Origin: Ligilactobacillus pabuli
GTDB taxonomy: Bacteria; Bacillota; Bacilli; Lactobacillales; Lactobacillaceae
Assembly (NCBI RefSeq): GCF_022836475.1
Contig: NZ_BQXH01000005.1
Span: 1 to 64,000 of the forward strand
Direction of reading: 5' to 3'
DNA: 64,000 nucleotides
The position numbers were made by a program, and so were the translations under genes. Positions 9,035 to 17,393 of the stretch are shown in pieces. Within the stretch, counting starts at the first letter, position 1. Each line of letters opens with the position of its first letter. The notes under the pieces are model-generated. The model made no database searches and had not been told where the DNA came from. It saw only the letters and a program-made list of their open reading frames with translations.

Positions 9035-9248
9035 TTCTAGGCTGCCTCCTCAGTTAAATTCTCTTAACCCCTATTGTAGCGGATATTTGTAAAAATAGTA
9101 GTCTCGGGTTGATCGTCTACATTTAAACTCCATTTTGTCCAAAAGACAACGTTTTCCAATTTACGACTGGCGGTTTTTAAGCTATACTAAAGGAGGTATT
9201 CCAATATCCAGTATTACTACTCAAACTCTTATTCGAGGAGATTTTTAT

Positions 9249-10115
9249 ATGTCAGACTCAATTAAAATTGTGACCGATTCGTCGGTTCTTTTAACTGCAG
9301 ATGAAATTAAAGATAATGACATTACCGTCATTCCCTTATCCGTCGAAGTTAACGGTAAAAATTATGTTGATGAGGTCGATATCACTCGTCCTCAATTAGT
9401 TGAGGCCTTAAAACAAGGCTTCATCCCTAAAACTAGCCAACCAGCTCTGGGAAACTTCATTGAAGCCTTTGACCGGTTAGGTGCAGATGGCAGCAGTGTC
9501 ATTGCCATCATCTTATCCGACGTTTTAAGCGGTGCTTATGCTTCTGCGACTAAAGCAGCAGAAATGTCTACAGCAAACGTAACTGTCATTAACAGTAAGT
9601 CGACTGATCGTGGTGAAGCCTTCCAAGTCCTCGCAGCTGCACAAGATGCCCAAGCTGGCAAATCTGTGACAGAAATCGTGGACCATTGTCGAGATATTTA
9701 TTCTAGAACTTCGATCGATGTCTTGATCGATAGCCTTGACTGCTTAGTAGCTGGGGGCCGTGTCAGCAAGATGACTGGTCTTTTAACTAAACTAGCTAAT
9801 ATCAAGGTTGTCGTTGAACTCCATGACTCATCATTAGATGTTGTGTCCAAAGGCCGGAGTTCCAAGAGTTTGCTTAAATTTGTCACCAAAAAGAAACAAG
9901 CTCATGACGACAATCACAATCGGATCCAAGCACTGTCCCTTTCCAATGTTGCGGCAGACGAGTCCATGTTGACCAAGGTCAAGGAACTCTTGATTGGCGA
10001 CCAGGATAACGTACCTTACATTGCTGAATTAACTAGCCCAATCATCATGACCCACACTGGTTTAAAGGCCATCGGTGTCATTACACTTTCAGAAAAGCCA
10101 TTACCAAATTTCTAA
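9249..10115 (+). CDS. DegV-family fatty-acid-binding protein
   Basis: 288 residues. The start is ATG at 9249 with CGAGGAGA at 9235-9242; an in-frame upstream ATG at 9135 adds residues with no family match. The N-terminal IKIVTDSSVLLT, the central PKTSQPALGNF and the C-terminal THTGLKAIGVI are family hallmarks of DegV/FakB proteins, which bind a fatty acid and present it to the FakA kinase. FakA is not in the window. It is a single-gene unit closed by a terminator at 10119-10156. Confidence 0.9.
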   Translation: MSDSIKIVTDSSVLLTADEIKDNDITVIPLSVEVNGKNYVDEVDITRPQLVEALKQGFIPKTSQPALGNFIEAFDRLGADGSSVIAIILSDVLSGAYASATKAAEMSTANVTVINSKSTDRGEAFQVLAAAQDAQAGKSVTEIVDHCRDIYSRTSIDVLIDSLDCLVAGGRVSKMTGLLTKLANIKVVVELHDSSLDVVSKGRSSKSLLKFVTKKKQAHDDNHNRIQALSLSNVAADESMLTKVKELLIGDQDNVPYIAELTSPIIMTHTGLKAIGVITLSEKPLPNF

Positions 10116-10118
10116 TCG

Positions 10119-10156
10119 ACTAACACTCTTTTACTTTCACGAAAGGGTGTTTTTCT
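10119..10156 (+). terminator. Terminator after degV
   Basis: ACACTCTTT pairs with GAAAGGGTGT around a short loop and ends in TTTTTC. Confidence 0.75.
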
Positions 10157-10187
10157 TTGCCCAAAAATTTAGTCGCCTTTTTTCTAA

Positions 10188-10204
10188 TTGAAAAGCTTTC
10201 TCAA
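10188..10204. promoter_or_regulatory. Fur-like 7-1-7 palindrome, distal
   Basis: TTGAAAAGCTTTCTCAA is a near-perfect inverted repeat with a TGAxAA..TTxTCA frame, the geometry of Fur-family boxes. It lies 160 bp before the metal ATPase. Part of a direct duplication with the site at 10272-10288. Confidence 0.45.
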
Positions 10205-10271
10205 ATAAAATATCTTTTTCAAAAATTTTTTCAATTAAAATCGTTGTTAAATCAGCTTTTTATTTTCATAA

Positions 10272-10288
10272 TTGAAAATGTTTCTCAT
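10272..10288. promoter_or_regulatory. Fur-like 7-1-7 palindrome, proximal
   Basis: TTGAAAATGTTTCTCAT repeats the distal box and its flanks (TAATTGAAAA then TTTCTCA). It lies just upstream of a TTTACA -35 candidate at 10304-10309. Position and shape suggest metal- or peroxide-responsive control of the ATPase by a Fur, Zur or PerR-type regulator. Confidence 0.5.
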
Positions 10289-10361
10289 TTAGAATTTTTC
10301 TAGTTTACATTTAGTGGAATTGTGTTAGTCTATAAGTGGAAAGACAAGGGAGGAATTTATC

Positions 10362-12215
10362 ATGAAGCATTTTCAAAAATTAATCGCAATTTTTGTCGTA
10401 GCGTTGACTGCTTTAGTTTTAGAGTTTGGTTTCCATCAGCCACTCTGGGCCCAAGGCGTAGTCACATTAGCTGGTGCTTACTTAGCCCTGTCAATGTTAG
10501 TAGAAATGATCAAAACTTTGCGTTCAGGCAAATACGGCGTTGACTTGTTGGCGATCACTGCCATCATCGCCACTTTGGCCGTCAGCCAGTACTGGGCTGC
10601 CATGATCATTTTATTGATGTTAGTCGGTGGCGACACCTTAGAAGACTATGCCGGGCATAAAGCCAACTCGGAATTAAAGGCGCTGCTTGAAAATTCACCG
10701 CAGATTGCTCACCGTTTGGAACAAGACACCGACCAAACGACAGATATCAAGGTTGAGGACTTACAAGTCGGTGATCGGTTGCTAGTTAAGTCTCATGAAA
10801 TCGTACCAGCTGACGGGCATTTATTACAGGGGACTGGTTTATTTGATGAATCCTCACTAACTGGTGAATCACGTCCGATTGAAAAGACCCCTGGCGACGA
10901 TGTAATGTCTGGCTCATTAAACGGTGATACAGCCGTTGTGCTCCAAGCGGATAAAAAGAGTGCTGACAGTCAGTACCAACGCTTAATTGCCCTAGTACGC
11001 GAGTCTGAAGCCAAACCAGCTCATTTCGTCCGTTTGGCTGACCGTTATGCCGTACCATTCACCTTAATCGCTTATGTTATCGCAGGGGTGGCTTGGGCAT
11101 TGTCTAAGGATCCAGTACGCTTTGCACAAGTGCTTGTCGTGGCTTCTCCTTGTCCGCTGATTTTAGCAGCACCCGTGGCTTTAGTGGCCGGAATGAGTCG
11201 CGCCTCTCGCTCTGGGATCGTGGTTAAAACCGGAGATGTTCTGGAAAAGCTGTCCACAGCTCGGACCTTTGCCTTTGACAAAACTGGGACACTGACTAAA
11301 GGGACACTCAGTGTGGAGCACGTTCATCCTGAAAAAGGAGTCGAGACTGGGCGTTTGATCAGCTTAGCCGCCAGTGTTGAAAATAACTCTAACCATATTC
11401 TTGGCCGTTCACTGGTCAATTACGCTAAAGAACAAGGTCTATCACTTGAAAACACGACCGCTGTGAAGGAAATCACTGCTCAAGGGATTCAAGCCGAAGT
11501 TAACGGACAGCTTATTAAAGTCGGTAAAAGTAACTTTGTAACTGAACAAGACACAGTGCAGGATGCTGACCAAACGGCAGTTTTCATCAGTATTGCAGGC
11601 CAATATGCCGGGTCGATCACTTTTACCGACCAAATTCGATCCGAAGCTAAAAAGACCATTCAAACCTTGACTCAGCGCGATCAGGCTCAAGTCATGATGT
11701 TGACTGGTGATCAACAAGAAACGGCCGCTACAATTGCCAAAGCCGCAGGAATCACGCAGATCCACGCTGAACTATTACCAGAGGAAAAAATCAAGTTGCT
11801 GCAAAACTGTGACCAAGAACAACGACCAGTCGTTATGATTGGTGACGGGGTCAACGATGCCCCTGCTTTGGCAGAAGCAGATGTCGGTATCGCTATGGGA
11901 GCCCATGGGGCAACGGCCGCCAGTGAAACAGCCTCTGCGGTGATCTTAAAAGACGACCTATCCCGCGTCGCTCAGGCAGTGGAGATCTCCAAAGACACTA
12001 TGAAAGTCGCTAAACAATCAGTTTGGCTGGGTATTGCCATTTGTACCGCTCTAATGCTCATTGCCAGTGTTGGTGTCTTGCCGACCCTAGTTGGCGCGCT
12101 CTTACAAGAAGTCGTCGACACCGTTTCGATCCTGTGGGCCTTACGTGCACGGCATAGTCAAAACCACCAACATCAGAAGAAGTCGTCTCATCATGAATTC
12201 TCCATGGAATCTTAA
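10362..12215 (+). CDS. Heavy-metal P1B-type ATPase
   Basis: 617-residue membrane pump using ATP to export a transition metal. The metal-site motif in the core helix is SPCPL (not CPC), as in P1B-4-type pumps. The phosphorylation site is DKTGTLTKG, the hinge GDGVNDAPALAEADVGIAMG, and TGES appears in the actuator domain (LTGESRPIEK). There is no N-terminal HMA metal-binding domain. The C-terminus is His-rich (HSQNHQHQKKSSHHE), a plausible metal-binding tail. The last helices contain LLQEVVDTVSILWAL where P1B-4 pumps usually show HEGGT, so the metal (Fe, Zn, Co, Mn or Cd) cannot be set. Two Fur-like boxes upstream favour a metal-homeostasis role. Confidence 0.88.
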   Translation: MKHFQKLIAIFVVALTALVLEFGFHQPLWAQGVVTLAGAYLALSMLVEMIKTLRSGKYGVDLLAITAIIATLAVSQYWAAMIILLMLVGGDTLEDYAGHKANSELKALLENSPQIAHRLEQDTDQTTDIKVEDLQVGDRLLVKSHEIVPADGHLLQGTGLFDESSLTGESRPIEKTPGDDVMSGSLNGDTAVVLQADKKSADSQYQRLIALVRESEAKPAHFVRLADRYAVPFTLIAYVIAGVAWALSKDPVRFAQVLVVASPCPLILAAPVALVAGMSRASRSGIVVKTGDVLEKLSTARTFAFDKTGTLTKGTLSVEHVHPEKGVETGRLISLAASVENNSNHILGRSLVNYAKEQGLSLENTTAVKEITAQGIQAEVNGQLIKVGKSNFVTEQDTVQDADQTAVFISIAGQYAGSITFTDQIRSEAKKTIQTLTQRDQAQVMMLTGDQQETAATIAKAAGITQIHAELLPEEKIKLLQNCDQEQRPVVMIGDGVNDAPALAEADVGIAMGAHGATAASETASAVILKDDLSRVAQAVEISKDTMKVAKQSVWLGIAICTALMLIASVGVLPTLVGALLQEVVDTVSILWALRARHSQNHQHQKKSSHHEFSMES

Positions 12216-12329
12216 TAAAATTGTGTGAATTTGTTAAGCAAATCTTTAGAACTTAGCTGTATAGTAAACACTATAAACTAATTAACTTACTCCCCCTATA
12301 TGTAAGTAAAGTTTGTAACTATATATTGT

Positions 12330-12400
12330 CCCCTACGACATATAGTTCGTACCATTCCTTTTTAGCTCCGTGCCTATGAGGTGCGGAGTTTTTTTGTGCA
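12330..12400 (+). ncRNA. Possible small RNA or structured 3' UTR
   Basis: AACTATATATT and ACATATAGTT form a hairpin with the C-rich loop TGTCCCCTACG. It is followed by an intrinsic terminator whose stem is CTCCG / CGGAG and tail TTTTTTT (12364-12396). C-rich apical loops are common in Firmicute regulatory RNAs. It could equally be the ATPase mRNA end. Confidence 0.3.
12364..12396 (+). terminator. Intrinsic terminator downstream of ATPase
   Basis: GCTCCGTGCC and GGTGCGGAG form a stem followed by seven T. Plus-strand signal. Confidence 0.75.
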
Positions 12401-12440
12401 AAAAAAGTTCTCTATGATCATTATTAATCATAAAGAACTC
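12399..12440 (-). terminator. Terminator of the LTA-synthase-like gene
   Basis: On the minus strand AGTTCTTTATGATT pairs with AATGATCATAGAGAACT (imperfect stem), then TTTTTT. It lies 8 bp after the stop codon. Confidence 0.75.
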
Positions 12441-12447
12441 TCTCTTA

Positions 12448-14391
12448 TTATTTCATGAAGTTCATTTTCTTTAGATATTTTTTTCCTGCTGTATTATCGT
12501 ACTGAACTAAACGATAATCACGCATCAAAATCTTTTGTTTCTGAGTTAAATCCTTTTCTTGAACAAGTCGGTTCTTATCATCGACCAATAATCCATCCGA
12601 AGTATCATTATTTCCTCGTGACTGCGCAGGTAAATCTTCCACCACTTTTGTCATCATGGCATAAAAAGGATTAACTTTTTGATTCATTTGCTTTAATGCC
12701 AAAGCAGTGAAAAAGTTTGGACTGATTACTTGAACATGACTGGTCTGTTTTCCAATACTATCACCATGTTCACGAGCATATTTATTACTGTAGATAAAAT
12801 AATCCGTCTCATGTAGAGGAACATAGTACTCATTCATATTATTACCATCATAAATTCCTGGTAAATGATCACCATACCAAACAACCGTAATCGGTCGCTG
12901 ATAATGATCTAATTGTTCAATAAATTCTTTAGTAAATTTAGAAGTTAAGGCGATTCCTTGCATATAATGCTTAACTTGTTCTTTACGTTCAGGGTTAGCC
13001 ACAGCCTGCCCACTAGCTTCAAATGGGTACTCATCATACTTGTCAGTAAATGGAAGATGATTCTGCATGGTTGCTAAGCTAATAAATTGGCCTCTTCGTT
13101 CTCGTTTTAGTTGCCATAAAACATCTTTATATGCCTCATCATCTCCAACTAGGTCACTGTTTTGAATATTTTTCCGGTACCTTAACTTCTCATCGACACT
13201 TTTACCATCTAATGTTCTAAAAGTTTGAAAACCAAATCTCTGGTAAGCTTCTCTTCTTTGATAAAAAGTACCCAAGAATGGATGAATTGCATTTTTTCTC
13301 TTGAAAAGATCAACAACACTAGGATTATAGTCGGATTTCATTACAATCTGAGTAAAAGGAGTAGTCATACTTGAATCAAACATTTGAAGATTCCAACTTG
13401 TTTCAACCCCATATTCAATATTAGCTGTTCCACCACCATACCCAGAACTTAGCATTAAACCAGAGGTATTATTCTTCTTGATTTCATCGATTTCAGGTAC
13501 TGGATTTTGATTAACTTTCATATTAGGTACTCGCTTAGGGTCTGAATAGCTTTCACTTAAAACATAAATCAAGGTCTGTTGATTTATATCCTTGTTTTTA
13601 CGGGTTTGATTAATTTGTTTAGCCTCGCTTGTATACTTATTAGCAATCTTTCGCATAGTCTGCTTAGAATAGTTAGAGGGCTTCTCCATCGTCTTACTAC
13701 CTAGAAAGTTTATAAAATTCAACCATGGCCCATTTTTATTAGCAGCAGAGTTTGAATCCCAGAAATAAATGTCATTTCCCATCCAATTACTAAGATTATT
13801 CATGGCAGAGTTTTCAATATTAATCTTATTAAGACCTGAGAAGCCAATCACAGTTATACCAACAATGAGAACCCTTATTGCCAAAAAAAGTCTTGAATTT
13901 TGCCATTTAACCGGAAAAAACCTTTCGAATAAAATTGTTAGTAAAATTAAAACTACAATACCAGCTATAATTTTTAACAATATGTTCTGGTTAGCCATTT
14001 TCAACATTTCACGCGGCTCTTTGATAAAAATCAAATCACTTGGAAGTAATGGTTCACTACGAGCAACATGTTTCTGTTGATTTATAAAAGCGAATGCAGT
14101 TCCAAAAATAACTAATATTGTGTTTGCGGTCCAAAATCGACCAATAAAAGCGCACAATGCGATTCCAAGCAGAGTTAACCCGAGCGATACAATGACAAAA
14201 ATTCGTTTATGTCCGATTGCCCAAATTAATCCGGCGTCAACATTATTTAATTGTAATGCTTGAGTAACTGCAACAATAACCATAGATTCAAATAACATTA
14301 AACCAATTGTTCTTAGGATAATTAGTGTATTTTTTCCTTTAAGCCGCCAATTAATTTTTTTTAAAAATTCTGCATGCTGTTTCTTTTCCAA
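12448..14391 (-). CDS. LTA-synthase-family phosphoglycerol transferase
   Basis: 647-residue polytopic enzyme: about five N-terminal membrane helices (residues 25-185), then an extracellular sulfatase-fold domain. Thr322 in SGYGGGTANIEYG matches the nucleophile Thr of LtaS-type enzymes, Glu280 in VLSES is a metal ligand, and VWYGDHLPG near residue 505 supplies Asp/His ligands. Such enzymes move glycerol-phosphate from phosphatidylglycerol to a glycolipid or a surface sugar. It stands at the edge of the polysaccharide region, so decoration of that polymer is possible; a housekeeping LTA synthase is the alternative. Own terminator at 12399-12440. Confidence 0.85.
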   Translation of the reverse strand: MEKKQHAEFLKKINWRLKGKNTLIILRTIGLMLFESMVIVAVTQALQLNNVDAGLIWAIGHKRIFVIVSLGLTLLGIALCAFIGRFWTANTILVIFGTAFAFINQQKHVARSEPLLPSDLIFIKEPREMLKMANQNILLKIIAGIVVLILLTILFERFFPVKWQNSRLFLAIRVLIVGITVIGFSGLNKINIENSAMNNLSNWMGNDIYFWDSNSAANKNGPWLNFINFLGSKTMEKPSNYSKQTMRKIANKYTSEAKQINQTRKNKDINQQTLIYVLSESYSDPKRVPNMKVNQNPVPEIDEIKKNNTSGLMLSSGYGGGTANIEYGVETSWNLQMFDSSMTTPFTQIVMKSDYNPSVVDLFKRKNAIHPFLGTFYQRREAYQRFGFQTFRTLDGKSVDEKLRYRKNIQNSDLVGDDEAYKDVLWQLKRERRGQFISLATMQNHLPFTDKYDEYPFEASGQAVANPERKEQVKHYMQGIALTSKFTKEFIEQLDHYQRPITVVWYGDHLPGIYDGNNMNEYYVPLHETDYFIYSNKYAREHGDSIGKQTSHVQVISPNFFTALALKQMNQKVNPFYAMMTKVVEDLPAQSRGNNDTSDGLLVDDKNRLVQEKDLTQKQKILMRDYRLVQYDNTAGKKYLKKMNFMK

Positions 14392-14651
14392 TTAATTCAT
14401 TCCTTCGTAAAAATTTCACCTTAGAATCCAGTAAACCAAATAACATACCAAACCTCAAGGACATTTTTAATACTTTATAATCTTCTTAACAAAAAAATTA
14501 TTGATCGTGAAGAATTTATTTTTGAAGTATTCAGTGTATTTTAGGAGAACTTACTTGATTTTTAAATCTCCCTTTAAGTCTCTGTTACACATCTAGAAAA
14601 GTATGCAACAACCAACAATACGTAGCAGCTATGCATCAAATAGTTTAAAGT

Positions 14652-15857
14652 TTAAGTACTTTTTACTCCCCCCTGAAGCCCTAAATTTTTCCGTTTAAAA
14701 TCCGCAAACAACGCGAGCAAAACAACATTATACGAAGCATCTAATAAATGTTGATCAATTGCTGAACTCAATAAAACTAACAAAATGTAAACAACCATAA
14801 AAAATAATTCTTGTTCAGTAAACTTACGAAACAAGATCATCAATACCAGTAAATACATAATAAAAACAACTATTCCTTGCATCACTATTAGTCGTATAAA
14901 GGAGGAATCTACGTAAAAATACTTAAAAGTTTTTGCCTCCTGACCCAGACTACCATTACCATGTTCCTGTATAAATTGTCCAAAAATACTAATCCCATGT
15001 TCATGTAAAGCTTGATATCCGTAACGCAACCGACCAGAGAGTAACCGATCTATCGCTGTTAAAACACGATTACTAGGTGAATAGAAATATGCTATTGCAA
15101 GATTAATTCCAATATACAAAATCCCCAATCCAAAGTATCCTAAATAATCGACGTGTAAGCACACTTTTTTTATTGTTGGATAGAAATATGCAACTAAAGT
15201 TAGAAAAATTATCAGTAAGGTGTCTAACCTGGCATTGGTTATATAGAACAAAAGAGCAGTACAAGCCAGTACACAACAATATGTTTGCCAACGCAACTTA
15301 AACTCTTTATATACAAAATATGCCAAGATGAAATAAAAAATCCGCGCACCAAAATCCGTTGGGGTCAAAAAGCCCATTGAATAGCGAATAATTTCCGGGT
15401 GTCCAATTCTTCCTTGAAGTTGATTAGGAATTACTCTAAAACCTGCTGCAAGAATTGTCATTAAAATAAGGACACCATTAGTTTGCAAAAAGACTTTTAA
15501 GATCTTTTGATAGTTGATATTATTCGCACCAATGATAAACAAACTATAATAAAAAATATCATAGTTTTTAGATGCATATCCTAAAGCAAATAACGCACCT
15601 GCAAAAGCAAAAATCAATCCTTTAACATAAATCGTAGATTGTTCTAAAACAAAAATTCTAAACAATACTAAGACTGTCGCAAACTGAATTACCTTATACA
15701 CTATACTATAACTAAACCATTCCGGAATAAATAACGTCGATTTAAAAAAAAGTGCGCTCAAAAACAAGACTAATGCAAAAAAATAAAATTTTTTTGACCA
15801 TTCTTTTAACCTACGTGAACGATACAAAGTATCATTGTTTGGCTGAAAATTTACCAT
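14652..15857 (-). CDS. Polysaccharide polymerase-like membrane protein (copy A)
   Basis: About 401 residues with ten or more hydrophobic helices and a larger loop near the middle (SGRLRYGYQALHEHGISIFG), the plan of Wzy/EpsG-type repeat-unit polymerases. ATG at 15857 has AGGGCGGTGG just upstream; a GTG at 15866 overlaps that site. It is clearly related to the protein at 17394-18614: shared elements are SGRLxYGxxA, GQFIxxxGNG, FIDSS/YVDSSF and S(A/I)IDQHxL. No motif gives a catalytic residue. It is separated from tagD by a terminator, so it forms its own unit. Confidence 0.65.
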   Translation of the reverse strand: MVNFQPNNDTLYRSRRLKEWSKKFYFFALVLFLSALFFKSTLFIPEWFSYSIVYKVIQFATVLVLFRIFVLEQSTIYVKGLIFAFAGALFALGYASKNYDIFYYSLFIIGANNINYQKILKVFLQTNGVLILMTILAAGFRVIPNQLQGRIGHPEIIRYSMGFLTPTDFGARIFYFILAYFVYKEFKLRWQTYCCVLACTALLFYITNARLDTLLIIFLTLVAYFYPTIKKVCLHVDYLGYFGLGILYIGINLAIAYFYSPSNRVLTAIDRLLSGRLRYGYQALHEHGISIFGQFIQEHGNGSLGQEAKTFKYFYVDSSFIRLIVMQGIVVFIMYLLVLMILFRKFTEQELFFMVVYILLVLLSSAIDQHLLDASYNVVLLALFADFKRKNLGLQGGVKST

Positions 15858-15900
15858 ACATTCCACCGCCCTTACTCAATAAAAAGGCATTAATTACAAC

Positions 15901-15936
15901 AAAAGGTGATGAACATAATACTTTCTCATCACCTAC
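15901..15936 (-). terminator. Terminator after tagD
   Basis: On the minus strand GGTGATGA pairs with TCATCACC and is followed by TTTTG. It closes the transcription unit ending in tagD. Confidence 0.7.
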
Positions 15937-15942
15937 ATTTAA

Positions 15943-16338
15943 TTATTTTTTATTCAAATCCTTCTTGATTTGTGTAGTACTTATTTCTGGTGTCCGTGCT
16001 AAATACTCAACGTCGACCCCTTCTTCTTTCAGAAAGTCGAATTTTCCTTTCCAGTCGTCGCCAATAGCAAAAGTATCAATATCATATTTATGAACATCAC
16101 TACGTTTTTGTTCCCAATTCTCTTCAGGAATAACTAAGTCAACATAACGAATCGCTTCAACTAGCTGTTTCCGCTGCTCATATGTAAAATAAGTTTTCTT
16201 CTGTTTTTTTTCCCAATTAAATTCATCAGTTGAGATTGCAACTACTAAATAATCGCCCAACGCCTTAGCCCGTTTTAACAAATTAATATGACCATAATGC
16301 AATAAATCAAAAGTTCCGTAAGTAATTACTCTTTTCAT
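15943..16338 (-). CDS. tagD: Glycerol-3-phosphate cytidylyltransferase
   Basis: 131-residue soluble enzyme making CDP-glycerol from glycerol-3-phosphate and [18 protein letters not shown] carries the HxGH nucleotide-binding motif and RTPEISTT matches the RTxGISTT signature of this family. Length is exactly the family size. Here it is the last gene of a polysaccharide operon rather than part of a wall-teichoic-acid set, so CDP-glycerol probably feeds glycerol-phosphate decoration of the polymer, or teichoic acid made elsewhere. Confidence 0.95.
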   Translation of the reverse strand: MKRVITYGTFDLLHYGHINLLKRAKALGDYLVVAISTDEFNWEKKQKKTYFTYEQRKQLVEAIRYVDLVIPEENWEQKRSDVHKYDIDTFAIGDDWKGKFDFLKEEGVDVEYLARTPEISTTQIKKDLNKK

Positions 16339-16362
16339 AATAAATTCCTCCTATATCATTTT

Positions 16363-17370
16363 CTAATGTTTTACTTTCCAAAGCCACGAATTTAATACTA
16401 AAACCAGCTTATAATGTCCACGCAACAAAAGTTTTCTAAAAATTGCATGCTTCCGACCAATAATACCATCAAATTCATCATCTTTAAAAGCTTCAATATA
16501 ATGACCAGACTCTGCAATTTGTTTGATTTGCTCGCTACAATCATTCAGGCTAAGCTTATTAGTCGCCAGTAAATCAGCAAAATACCAATTTAACAAGAAC
16601 ATATAACCTGTTAGCCGTAATTTAATTAACGGCTTCAATTTTCCAGAAATCTGATAGTCTTTAAAATACTCCTCCAATAATTGATTAAAAAGTTTTTCAT
16701 TTTGGAGATTGTATTCCCTAAATTTGTGCATTGTATGATTTTCAAGTTGGTAATAAAAATCAAATTGAGTTAGCAAAACATTCTTTGCTTTTTTAACAAC
16801 ATCAAAGTTAAAAAGAAGGTCTTCCGCCATAACTAGATTATCATTAAACTGAATCTTATGATCAACAAGAAATTGTTTTTTGTAAAATTTACTGTGAATA
16901 CCTGACGAACACCGCACTTTGCCAATATCTACTAATGACTCTAACAATGGCATCCTATCAGAATCACTCTCAAGTAATACTTTTTCAAGTTTATCTTGAT
17001 TAATATCCGTGATGATCAAATCTGGTTTATCGTTAGAATCAAGTACCTGCTTTAACAATTTAACATATCCATTCTTGAACAGATCATCACTGTCAAAGAA
17101 AGTTATATATTCTCCTTTTGCCTCAGATAATCCACGATTCCGCGTACCACTAACACCACTATGTTCTGTTAATAATAACCGAAAGCAAGGTTTAAGTGCT
17201 ATAACGTTTTTGACGATTTCAACGGTACTATCAGTTGATCCGTCGTCCACTAACAAAACCTCTACAGTGTCTTCCTGATTTTCAATTGAACTAGCGACAC
17301 TATTAATCGTCCGTTCAATATATTCCTCACTGTTAAAAAGAGGCAGAACTATTGATAATAAAGGATTCAA
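16363..17370 (-). CDS. Glycosyltransferase family 2
   Basis: 335-residue GT-A enzyme. SIVLPLFNSEEYIERTI at the N-terminus, LLVDDGSTDSTVEIV and FFDSDDLF (DxD-type) are the GT2 nucleotide-sugar signatures. The C-terminal 130 residues are helical and charged (VMAEDLLFNFDVVKKAKN), as in EpsJ/CpsJ-type enzymes. It sits 25 bp before tagD and 24 bp after a polymerase-like gene in one operon. Sugar donor and acceptor are unknown. Confidence 0.88.
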   Translation of the reverse strand: MNPLLSIVLPLFNSEEYIERTINSVASSIENQEDTVEVLLVDDGSTDSTVEIVKNVIALKPCFRLLLTEHSGVSGTRNRGLSEAKGEYITFFDSDDLFKNGYVKLLKQVLDSNDKPDLIITDINQDKLEKVLLESDSDRMPLLESLVDIGKVRCSSGIHSKFYKKQFLVDHKIQFNDNLVMAEDLLFNFDVVKKAKNVLLTQFDFYYQLENHTMHKFREYNLQNEKLFNQLLEEYFKDYQISGKLKPLIKLRLTGYMFLLNWYFADLLATNKLSLNDCSEQIKQIAESGHYIEAFKDDEFDGIIGRKHAIFRKLLLRGHYKLVLVLNSWLWKVKH

Positions 17371-17393
17371 TTTTTAATTTCCTCTCTAAATAT

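Noticed and set aside
9135-9248. Longer N-terminus for the DegV protein
   Set aside because: The extra residues have no DegV similarity and the downstream ATG at 9249 has a much better ribosome site.
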